From: Streptomyces sp. SA15
GTDB taxonomy: Bacteria; Actinomycetota; Actinomycetes; Streptomycetales; Streptomycetaceae
DNA: 64,000 bases
Direction of reading: 5' to 3'
Assembly: GCF_002291145.1 (NCBI RefSeq)
Contig: NZ_NTGE01000102.1
Location: 1 to 64,000, forward strand
Under the pieces are notes generated by a model. It had not been told where the DNA came from and did not search any database. It saw only the letters and a list, made by a program, of their open reading frames with translations. Of the stretch, positions 52,466 to 59,877 are shown one piece after another (within the stretch, counting starts at the first letter, position 1; every line of letters begins with the position of its first letter). Made by a program: the position numbers and the translations under genes.

Positions 52466-53224
52466 ATGGGTGCGCACGACGGCCCCACGCTCATCACGTC
52501 CGTCCAGCGGGCCTTCCGCCTGCTGGAGGCGGTGAGCGCGCACGAGAACGGCGCGCCGGCGAAACAGCTGGCACGTGAGACGGGCCTGCCCCTGGCCACC
52601 GCCTATCACCTCCTGCGGACGCTGGTCCACGACGGTTACGTTCGGAAGCTGGACGACGGCGGGTTCGTCCTGGGGGACAAGCTGCAGACGCTGCACACCA
52701 CGGGCCGTGGGCAGGCGCTGCTCAGCCGTGTCCGTCCCACGCTCGCCGCGCTGCGGGACGAGTTCGCGACCGCCGCCTACCTCACCTTCTACGAGGAGGG
52801 CGAGATCCGGGTCGCCGAGATCGTCGACGGTCCCCGGGCACCCCGCGTCGATCTCTGGGTGGGATTCGAGGACGCCGGGCACGCCACCGCGCTGGGCAAG
52901 TCCGTACTGCGGGAACTGGACGAGGAGGCCCGCAAGGACTACCTCTCCCGGCACGACCTCGCCGACCTCACGCCAAGGACGATCACCAGCCTGCCGGAAC
53001 TGCTGCGGCGACTCGACTCCTCACCCGGGGCCCCGGCCGTCACGGACCTGGAGGAGTACGCCCTCGGCACGGTCTGCGTGGCCGTGCCCGTCTACAGCGG
53101 GGACACACTCGGCTCGCTCGGCGTCTCGCTGCCGGCGGACCGGCTCTCCCGGCTGCAGGAGATCCGGTCGCGGCTGATCCCGACTGCGAGCCGTGTGACG
53201 AGAAGCCTCTCGCTCACTATCTGA
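52466..53224 (+). CDS. IclR-family transcriptional regulator
   Basis: A 252-residue IclR protein: winged helix LITSVQRAFRLLEAVSAHEN, ETGLPLATAYHLLRTLVHDG, then the GAF-like effector domain (AAYLTFYEEGEIRVAEIVDG, GHATALGKSVLRELDEEA, CVAVPVYSGDTLGSLGVSLP). The last Asp/Ser-rich region closes the ligand pocket. ATG 52466 begins the homology. Located between the sugar-binding gene and a PP2C gene, it may regulate the sugar locus. Confidence 0.92.
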   Translation: MGAHDGPTLITSVQRAFRLLEAVSAHENGAPAKQLARETGLPLATAYHLLRTLVHDGYVRKLDDGGFVLGDKLQTLHTTGRGQALLSRVRPTLAALRDEFATAAYLTFYEEGEIRVAEIVDGPRAPRVDLWVGFEDAGHATALGKSVLRELDEEARKDYLSRHDLADLTPRTITSLPELLRRLDSSPGAPAVTDLEEYALGTVCVAVPVYSGDTLGSLGVSLPADRLSRLQEIRSRLIPTASRVTRSLSLTI

Positions 53225-53324
53225 AAATCCTCTTCTTGTGACGCCCGGGCCGAACCCGTTTCCTGGATGAAACGGGCATTTCAGGAATGCGCCCCCGTAC
53301 ACAGGTGAGGACTGCGGACGAAAC

Positions 53325-54536
53325 ATGAGTCAGGCCAGAGACCATGGCAGCGACCACTGGCCGATACGGCCGTTCAAGACGTTCAAGACCTTCAAGAACC
53401 GAGGGGCCCGTCCCGGGGCGCGCTCCCGGCGGCGCGCTGCCGCACACTGGGCCGCCGGGACACCCGTACTGCCCGTGCTGACCGTCTCCGTAGTCGTGCT
53501 GGTCGACCTCGTCGGCGGAGCGGGGATGATCTGGCTGCCGCTGCTCGCGGCCGGGCCCGCGCTGGCCGCCACCACCAACGGCCCGCGCGGTGTCCTGTGC
53601 GTCGGCGTCCTCGCCGCGGTGCTGGGCGCGACGCTCGGAACCCGGGACGGTGTTCCGGGCCACGAGCTGGCGGCCGTACTGACCGCCCTGGTGGCCGTCA
53701 CCCTGGCGAGCGGCCTGGCCAGCGCGCTGCGCGGGCGCCGCGAACGGGTGCTCGCGGCCGTCCGCTCGGTCGCGGAGACCGCCCAGCACGCGCTGCTCAG
53801 GCCCGTACCGGCGACGGTCGGCCCGGTCCAGGTGGCCGTCCGCTACAGCGCCGCGGCGGCCGAGGCCCGTATCGGCGGGGATCTGTACGCACTGATACCC
53901 ACCCCGTACGGCGTCCGGCTGATCGTCGGCGATGTGCGGGGCAAGGGGCTGCCAGCCGTGGGGACCACCGCGCTGGTCCTCGGTGTCTTCCGGGAAGCCG
54001 CCTACGACGAGCCCGACCTCCTCGCCGTCGCCGGCAGGATCGAACGGAGCCTGGCGCGCAACCTCGGGTGCGACGACTTCGTCACCGCGGTAGTCGTCGG
54101 ATACCCGCGGCCGGGGCATCTGGAGGTGGTGAACTGCGGACACGCGCCGCCGCTGCTGGTCCGCGCGTCCGGAAGCGTCATGGCGGTGGAGCCCACGCAT
54201 CCGGCCCCGCCTCTCGGGCTGCGCGCCCTCACGGGCCAGGCCCCCGGCCTCCAGGTACTGCCCTTCGCAGACGGCGATCAACTGCTGCTCTACACCGACG
54301 GGGTCACCGAGGCCCGGGACCGCGACCGCGAGTTCTACCCCCTCCGCGAAGGGCTGGCGCGCCACGTGTCCGACGAGCCGGCGCGCACCCTCACCGCGCT
54401 CCACGACGAACTGCTGGCACATGTGGGCGGCCGACTGCACGACGACGCGGCGCTGCTCCTGATCCGCAAGCCGGCCACGGCCGAACAGGCGGTTCCCGGG
54501 ACGACCGTTCCGGAGCTGGCGGCCGACGCCGGATGA
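53325..54536 (+). CDS. membrane-anchored PP2C (SpoIIE-type) phosphatase
   Basis: A 403-residue protein. Residues ~45-135 contain three hydrophobic segments (PVLPVLTVSVVVLVDLVGGA, MIWLPLLAAGPALA, HELAAVLTALVAVTLASGLA). The catalytic domain has RIGGDLYALI, LIVGDVRGKGLPAVGTTA, LLYTDGVTEARDRD and HDDAALLLIRK. It dephosphorylates an anti-anti-sigma factor; the partner is not in the window. The N-terminus contains a 9-bp tandem repeat encoding FKTFKTFKN. It ends at a strong hairpin. Confidence 0.92.
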   Translation: MSQARDHGSDHWPIRPFKTFKTFKNRGARPGARSRRRAAAHWAAGTPVLPVLTVSVVVLVDLVGGAGMIWLPLLAAGPALAATTNGPRGVLCVGVLAAVLGATLGTRDGVPGHELAAVLTALVAVTLASGLASALRGRRERVLAAVRSVAETAQHALLRPVPATVGPVQVAVRYSAAAAEARIGGDLYALIPTPYGVRLIVGDVRGKGLPAVGTTALVLGVFREAAYDEPDLLAVAGRIERSLARNLGCDDFVTAVVVGYPRPGHLEVVNCGHAPPLLVRASGSVMAVEPTHPAPPLGLRALTGQAPGLQVLPFADGDQLLLYTDGVTEARDRDREFYPLREGLARHVSDEPARTLTALHDELLAHVGGRLHDDAALLLIRKPATAEQAVPGTTVPELAADAG

Positions 54537-54538
54537 GC

Positions 54539-54572
54539 ACGAACGGCACCGCCCGGGGGCGGTGCCGTTCGT
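54539..54572. terminator. bidirectional hairpin terminator
   Basis: A perfect 16-bp stem (ACGAACGGCACCGCCC at 54539-54554, complement at 54557-54572) with a GG loop sits 2 bp after the PP2C stop and 19 bp from the stop of the convergent galactanase gene. Confidence 0.85.
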
Positions 54573-54591
54573 TGTCCGTGTCAGCTGTCGG

Positions 54592-55713
54592 CTACGGCGT
54601 CCACTTGATGTTCGGGTTGACCTGGCCGGTCCAGTTGAAGATGGCCATGTTGTCCCAGCCGTTTCCACTGTTGTTGATGTCGGCCGGATCCCATCCGTTG
54701 CCCTTGACCGCGTACCAGGTCGGCTCCCAGTAGAAGACGCCGATGGCGCCGGCGTTGCGGGCCGTGTTCTGTACGGCGGTGAAGTTGTCGGCCTGGCCCT
54801 GCCAGGTGAGCGGGTAGCCCGAGCAGCCGGAGGTGATCGAGTTGCCGGTGCTGTCCGCGTTCGCCGAGGTGAACGGGTAGGCCGTCTCGGCGATGACCAC
54901 GTCCTTGCCGTAGCGGGACTTCATGTCCGACACCACGCTGCCCATGTTGGACAGCGTGCCGTGCCACGGGCAGTAGTAGGACAGCCCGGTGATGTCCCAG
55001 TTGACGCCCTTCGCCTTGATGCCGTCGTAGAACCACCGTGCATGCGCGTCGCTGTCCGAGTTGGCCGTGTGGATGATGACCTTCGTGCCGCTGTTGCACG
55101 CCTTGGTCGCGTTGTAGCCCGACTTGAGGAGCAGGCTGAGGTTGGTGAAGTCGTTGTTGACCACCTTGCCGTCGTCCCACAGCATGCCGACGTTGATCTC
55201 GTTGCCGATCTGCACACTGTCCGGCGTGGTGCCCTGGGACTTGAGGCTGTTGCAGACGTCGTAGGTGTAGTTGTAGACGTCCGTCTGCAGCTGGTTGATG
55301 CCGTGGCTCGCCCAGGCGGCCGGCTTGTACTGTTTGCCCGGGTCCGCCCAGGTGTCCGAGTAGTGGAAGTCGACCAGCAGCTTGAGACCCTTGGCCTTGA
55401 CCTGCTTCGCGTACGCCAGCACCTTGGCCTTGTTGTTGTATCCACTGGCCGGGTTGTTCCAGACCCGCAGGCGGACGTAGTTCACGCCGAGGCCCTTGAG
55501 GACGTCGAGCGGGTCTCTGGCGGTGCCGCTCGCGTCGTAGTACTTGGCGCCGAGGTCGAGGGCGCGCTGCGCGGTGGAGACATCGGCGCCGAGCATGCTG
55601 AGCGAGCCCGCCGCGGAGGCGGTCGTGGGCGTGGTGAGCAGGGACGCGGGCAGGGCGACAGCCGCCATGAGCAAGGCGGCCTTCACTGTGCGGCCTGGAC
55701 CGTTCACGGTCAT
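54592..55713 (-). CDS. secreted arabinogalactan endo-beta-1,4-galactanase, GH53
   Basis: A 373-residue secreted enzyme. Signal peptide: KAALLMAAVALPASLLTTPT, cleaved near ASA. The GH53 barrel has GVNYVRLRVWNNPASGYNN, LLVDFHYSDTWADPGKQ, acid/base Glu172 in VQIGNEINVGMLW and nucleophile Glu276 in VVIAETAYPF. It hydrolyses beta-1,4-galactan side chains of pectin. No binding module. ATG 55713 follows AAGGAG by 6 bp. A perfect LacI-type palindrome lies 73 bp upstream. Confidence 0.94.
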   Translation of the reverse strand: MTVNGPGRTVKAALLMAAVALPASLLTTPTTASAAGSLSMLGADVSTAQRALDLGAKYYDASGTARDPLDVLKGLGVNYVRLRVWNNPASGYNNKAKVLAYAKQVKAKGLKLLVDFHYSDTWADPGKQYKPAAWASHGINQLQTDVYNYTYDVCNSLKSQGTTPDSVQIGNEINVGMLWDDGKVVNNDFTNLSLLLKSGYNATKACNSGTKVIIHTANSDSDAHARWFYDGIKAKGVNWDITGLSYYCPWHGTLSNMGSVVSDMKSRYGKDVVIAETAYPFTSANADSTGNSITSGCSGYPLTWQGQADNFTAVQNTARNAGAIGVFYWEPTWYAVKGNGWDPADINNSGNGWDNMAIFNWTGQVNPNIKWTP

Positions 55714-55785
55714 CCCGAACTCCTTTGATCGAGACGGTGGCGAAGTCGAGGCACAGGGGCCTGACATGCGCATGTAGGGGATTCC

Positions 55786-55797
55786 GTGAACGTTCAC
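55786..55797. promoter_or_regulatory. LacI-type operator palindrome of the galactanase gene
   Basis: GTGAACGTTCAC is a perfect 12-bp palindrome with a central CG, typical of LacI/GalR-family sites, 73-84 bp upstream of the GH53 start. No LacI gene is in the window, so the repressor acts in trans. Confidence 0.65.
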
Positions 55798-56003
55798 AGT
55801 AAGGGACGTAACAGGTGCTGTAAATATGTGTGTCAGCTTGATTTCGTCCTGGTGGTGAGCTCGTATCGCCAGGCGACAGCTTTGGGTACGTGCACAGCAT
55901 CAGCTCGATCGGTCGGCCCTCTTGACTCGGGACGCGAGCCACGGTGATCCTCGTCCCGTATCTTGCTCCGGTCATGACAACTCTGGGGACGTGGGTAGTG
56001 ACC

Positions 56004-58058
56004 ATGGCTCAACGCCCGTACCACAGGCGCAAAGACGTCACCGTCTTGTCGCTGCTCCTCTTCGTGCTGGCCATGGCACTGGGCCCCACGCCGAGTTCGG
56101 CGGCCGGAACGGACTGGTGGATTCCTGCCGCACGCCCCACGCCGGACTCTCAGATCGACGTCACCGGCGAGCCGTTCAACGGCACGAACTCCGCGGGCGA
56201 GGTACGCGGGTTCGTGGACGCCCACAACCACCTGTTCTCCAACGAGGCCTTCGGCGGGCGGCTCATCTGCGGCAAGCCGTTCTCCGACGCGGGCATCGCC
56301 GACGCGCTCAAGGACTGTCCCGAGCACTATCCCGACGGTTCCCTCGCGATCTTCGACTACATCACCCACGGTGGCGACGGCAAGCACGACCCGGTCGGCT
56401 GGCCGACGTTCAAGGACTGGCCGGCGTACGACTCGATGACCCACCAGGCGAACTACTACGCCTGGATCGAGCGCGCCTGGCGCGGCGGTCAGCGGGTCCT
56501 CGTCAACGACCTCGTCACCAACGGCGTGATCTGCTCGGTCTACCCCTTCAAGGACCGCGGCTGCGACGAGATGACCTCGATCCGGCTGCAGGCGAAGCTG
56601 ACGTACGCCATGCAGGACCACATCGACGAGATGTACGGCGGCACCGGCAAGGGCTGGTTCCGCATCGTCACCGACAGCGCCCAGGCCCGCGAGGTCGTCC
56701 GGCAGGGCAAACTGGCCGTCGTCCTGGGCGTCGAGACCTCCGAGCCGTTCGGCTGCAAGCAGATCCTGGACGTCGCGCAGTGCGACAAGGAGGACATCGA
56801 CAAGGGCCTCGACGAGTTGTACGACCTGGGTGTGCGCAGCATGTTCCTGTGCCACAAGTTCGACAACGCGCTGTGCGGGGTCCGCTTCGACGAACACGGG
56901 CTCGGTACGGCGATCAACGTCGGCCAGTTCCTGTCGACGGGCACCTTCTGGCAGACGGAGAAGTGCACGGGCCCGCAGAAGGACAACCCGATCGGTCAGG
57001 CGGCGTCGGATGCCGAGGAGGACCTCCCGGACGGCGTGGAGGTCCCGGAGTACGACGAGGACGCGCAGTGCAACGTCCGTGGTCTCACCGATCTCGGCGA
57101 GTACGCCCTGCGCGGCATGATGAAGCGCCAGATGATGGTTGAGATCGACCACATGAGCGTCAAGGCCACCGGTCGGGTCCTGGACATCTTCGAGGCCGAG
57201 TCGTACCCCGGTGTGCTGTCCTCGCACAGCTGGATGGACCTGAACTGGACCGAGCGGGTCTACTCCCTCGGCGGCTTCGTCGCCCAGTACATGCACGGCT
57301 CCGAGGAGTTCGGCGAGGAGGCCGAGCGCACGGACGCGCTGCGCGCGAAGTACGACGTGGGCTACGGCTACGGCACCGACTTCAACGGCATCGGCGACCA
57401 CCCCGCCCCGCGCGGCGCGGACACCCCGAACCCCGTCACCTACCCCTTCCGCAGCGTCGACGGCGGCTCCCTCATCGACAGGCAGACCACCGGCGAGCGC
57501 ACCTGGGACTACAACACCGACGGCGCCGCCCACGCCGGCATGATCCCGGACTGGATCGAGGACATCCGGAACGTCGGCGGCCAGGGCGTGGTGGACGACC
57601 TCTTCCGGGGCGCCGAGTCCTACCTCGACACCTGGGGCGGAACGGAGCGGCACCAGGCCGCAGCGAATCTCGCCGAGGGCGCCTCGGCCGCGGCCAGTTC
57701 GGCGGAGTCGAACCCGTTCACGAGTTACGCGCCGGGACGGGCCGTGGACGGCGACGCGGACACCCGCTGGGCGAGCGACTGGAGCGACGACCAGTGGCTG
57801 CGGATCGACCTGGGCTCCACGCACCTGGTCCGGCGCGTCACTCTCGACTGGGAGCGCGCGTACGGCAGGTCGTACCGCGTCGAGCTCTCCACCGACGGCG
57901 TGAACTGGCGGACCGCCTGGTCCACGACGACCGGCGACGGCGGCCTGGACACGGCACGGTTCACCGGCACACCTGCCCGCCACGTCCGGGTCCAGGGCCT
58001 GGACCGCGGCACCGACTGGGGATATTCGCTCCGCGAGGTGGGCGTCCACGGCAGCTGA
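56004..58058 (+). CDS. secreted amidohydrolase/membrane-dipeptidase-like protein with C-terminal discoidin domain
   Basis: A 684-residue exported protein. ATG 56004 gives a clean signal peptide (RRKDVTVLSLLLFVLAMALG then TPSSAA); ATG 55974 is in frame upstream. The catalytic part has metal-ligand candidates in GFVDAHNHLFSNEAFGG (near 71), Glu in AVVLGVETSEPFGC, and His in MVEIDHMSVKATG (near 378) and GVLSSHSWMDL (near 406), the order seen in renal-dipeptidase-like hydrolases. Residues ~553-684 form an F5/8-type C (discoidin) domain: AVDGDADTRWASDWSDDQW and RVELSTDGVNWRTAW. It probably acts on an extracellular polymer or peptide. Substrate unknown. Confidence 0.85.
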   Translation: MAQRPYHRRKDVTVLSLLLFVLAMALGPTPSSAAGTDWWIPAARPTPDSQIDVTGEPFNGTNSAGEVRGFVDAHNHLFSNEAFGGRLICGKPFSDAGIADALKDCPEHYPDGSLAIFDYITHGGDGKHDPVGWPTFKDWPAYDSMTHQANYYAWIERAWRGGQRVLVNDLVTNGVICSVYPFKDRGCDEMTSIRLQAKLTYAMQDHIDEMYGGTGKGWFRIVTDSAQAREVVRQGKLAVVLGVETSEPFGCKQILDVAQCDKEDIDKGLDELYDLGVRSMFLCHKFDNALCGVRFDEHGLGTAINVGQFLSTGTFWQTEKCTGPQKDNPIGQAASDAEEDLPDGVEVPEYDEDAQCNVRGLTDLGEYALRGMMKRQMMVEIDHMSVKATGRVLDIFEAESYPGVLSSHSWMDLNWTERVYSLGGFVAQYMHGSEEFGEEAERTDALRAKYDVGYGYGTDFNGIGDHPAPRGADTPNPVTYPFRSVDGGSLIDRQTTGERTWDYNTDGAAHAGMIPDWIEDIRNVGGQGVVDDLFRGAESYLDTWGGTERHQAAANLAEGASAAASSAESNPFTSYAPGRAVDGDADTRWASDWSDDQWLRIDLGSTHLVRRVTLDWERAYGRSYRVELSTDGVNWRTAWSTTTGDGGLDTARFTGTPARHVRVQGLDRGTDWGYSLREVGVHGS

Positions 58059-58110
58059 ACGCCCACTCCGAGTGCCGTCTCCGCAGGAAGCGAGCAATCG
58101 CCCCACCGAT

Positions 58111-58154
58111 CTGTTCTGCCGTCATCCCCGCCCTGTTCTGCCGTCATCCCCGCA
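58111..58154. repeat. 22-bp tandem repeat, two copies
   Basis: A 22-bp unit beginning CTGTTCTGCCGTCATCCCCG occurs at 58111-58132 and 58133-58154 with one mismatch at the end, just upstream of the secreted metalloprotein's RBS. Confidence 0.85.
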
Positions 58155-58190
58155 CCCGACGGCCCACCCCCCCACAGGAGGACACCTCAC

Positions 58191-58829
58191 ATGAGTCGAC
58201 GACAGGCCCCGGAGCCCGCTGAGCGCACGGCCTTACCCTGGCGCAACAAGGCGGTCGTGGCCGCGCTGGCAGCCGCCCTGCTGGCCGGGCCCGGTGTCGC
58301 GCAGGCCGCCCCGCCGGCCGCTCCGGCGCCCCAGGAACAGGTGGCGGCGGCCAGCATCACCTGGACCCTGGAACGGGCGAGCAACCCCACCCAGGACCAG
58401 CAGACGGCCTACAACCTCATCACCTCGGCCATGAACGCCGCGGTGGTCCGGTACAACAACCTCAGCGATCTGGGGAAGAACATCACCGTCCGCTACGACC
58501 CGGGCGTGCCCACCGCCGACGGCAACATCAACGGAACCATCCGCTTCGGCAACCGCAGCTACATGACCGAGCGAACCGCGCTGCACGAGATCGCCCACAC
58601 CATCGGAGTGGGCACGAGCTCCGGCTGGTCCTCCCTTGCCGCGGGAGGCACCTGGCGCGGCGCTCAGGCCACGGCACTCGTCAAGCAGTTCGACGGTTCG
58701 AACGCCACGCTGTCCACCGGGGGTGGGCACTTCTGGCCCTACGGTCTGAACTACGAAAACGAGTTCTCGAACACGGCGGCCGATCGCCACGTCCGGATTG
58801 TCGCCGCCATGGTTCGTGACGGTATGTGA
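58191..58829 (+). CDS. secreted HExxH metallopeptidase-like protein
   Basis: A 212-residue exported protein. The N-terminus is long and charged before a hydrophobic stretch (VVAALAAALLAGPGVAQAA). The zinc motif is ERTALHEIAHTIGVG (His132, His136). A third ligand is not at the usual +6 position; His in STGGGHFWPYGLNYENEF is a candidate. The last residues (YENEFSNTAADRHVRIVAAM) resemble the metallopeptidase part of Streptomyces proteins that usually continue into a ricin-type lectin domain, here absent. AGGAGG-type RBS precedes ATG. Confidence 0.82.
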   Translation: MSRRQAPEPAERTALPWRNKAVVAALAAALLAGPGVAQAAPPAAPAPQEQVAAASITWTLERASNPTQDQQTAYNLITSAMNAAVVRYNNLSDLGKNITVRYDPGVPTADGNINGTIRFGNRSYMTERTALHEIAHTIGVGTSSGWSSLAAGGTWRGAQATALVKQFDGSNATLSTGGGHFWPYGLNYENEFSNTAADRHVRIVAAMVRDGM

Positions 58830-58830
58830 T

Positions 58831-59877
58831 TCAGGGCTGACGCCTGGGGGCGGTCACCGTCCCCAGGCGCGTCGGCGCCCCCGTCGGCGTCTCCTCCAGC
58901 GGGAAGTGGCATGCCGCCGTGTGGCGCAGTGGTCCGGGCGGGGGAGTGGGAGCGGCCTCGGCGCAGATGTCCTCCGCATGCCGGCACCGGGTCCTGAACC
59001 GGCACCCGGACGGAGGGTCGGCCGGGGAGGGAATCTCGCCGGTGAGCAGGATGCGCTCCCTCCTCGCCCCGCCGCCGGCCGTCAGGGACGGGGCCGCCGA
59101 CAGCAGGGCCGCCGTATACGGGTGGCTCGGCCGCTCGAAGACCTCCTCCGACGGGCCCGACTCGACGATCCTGCCGAGGTACATCACCGCCACGCGGTCC
59201 GCCACATGCCGCACCACGGACAGGTCGTGCGAGATGAACACGTACGACAGCCCCAACTCGTCCCGCAGATCGCCCAACAGGTTCAGGACCTGCGCCTGCA
59301 CCGACAGATCCAGCGCGGAGACTGGCTCGTCGCAGACGATGACCTCGGGCTCCAGCGCCAGCGCGCGGGCGATCCCGATGCGCTGCCGCTGCCCTCCGGA
59401 GAACTCCTGCGGATAGCGGCGGGCGTCGGACGCGCGCAGCCCGACCATCTCCAGCAACTCACCCACGCGCGCGGCCCGCTGGGCGGCGGGCACGAGATCG
59501 CGGTGCGTACGCCAGGGCTCGCCGATCAGATCCGCCGCGCACAGCCGGGGGTTGAGCGAGCCGAACGGGTCCTGGAAGACCATCTGCACCTTGCGGCGCC
59601 AGGCGAGCAGCTTCGCACCCGACAGCGAGAACGGGTCCACTCCGTCGAACCGCACGGTGCCCTCGTCGGGACGCTCCAGCATCAGCAGGATCCTGGCCAG
59701 CGTGGACTTGCCGCAGCCGGACTCGCCGACCAGGCCGAGGGTCTCCCCGCGTCCCAGGGTCAGATCCACGCCGTCCACCGCGCGCAGCCTGGTGCTGCCC
59801 TTGGCGGTGCGCGGTATGGAGAAGCTCTTGACCAGGCCGGTGGCCTCCAGCAGGGTCTTCGTCGCCGGCTCAGGCAT
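58831..59877 (-). CDS. peptide/opine ABC transporter ATP-binding protein (DppF-like)
   Basis: A 348-residue ATPase: Walker A GLVGESGCGKSTLARILL, Q-loop VQMVFQDPFGSLNPR, signature QEFSGGQRQRIGIARALA, Walker B VIVCDEPVSALD, switch His in VFISHDLSVVRH. The C-terminal oligopeptide-type Cys cluster is CRFRTRCRHAEDIC and ends TAACHF. It overlaps the fusion gene by 8 bp (ATGCCTGA) and is the last gene of the operon. A 9-bp stem hairpin (58841-58849/58861-58869) lies in its last codons. Confidence 0.94.
   Translation of the reverse strand: MPEPATKTLLEATGLVKSFSIPRTAKGSTRLRAVDGVDLTLGRGETLGLVGESGCGKSTLARILLMLERPDEGTVRFDGVDPFSLSGAKLLAWRRKVQMVFQDPFGSLNPRLCAADLIGEPWRTHRDLVPAAQRAARVGELLEMVGLRASDARRYPQEFSGGQRQRIGIARALALEPEVIVCDEPVSALDLSVQAQVLNLLGDLRDELGLSYVFISHDLSVVRHVADRVAVMYLGRIVESGPSEEVFERPSHPYTAALLSAAPSLTAGGGARRERILLTGEIPSPADPPSGCRFRTRCRHAEDICAEAAPTPPPGPLRHTAACHFPLEETPTGAPTRLGTVTAPRRQP

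Noticed and set aside
55833..58106. 757-codon minus-strand frame opposite the discoidin hydrolase
   Set aside because: Shadow of a convincing exported enzyme. Repetitive Val/Asp/Arg/Glu composition only.
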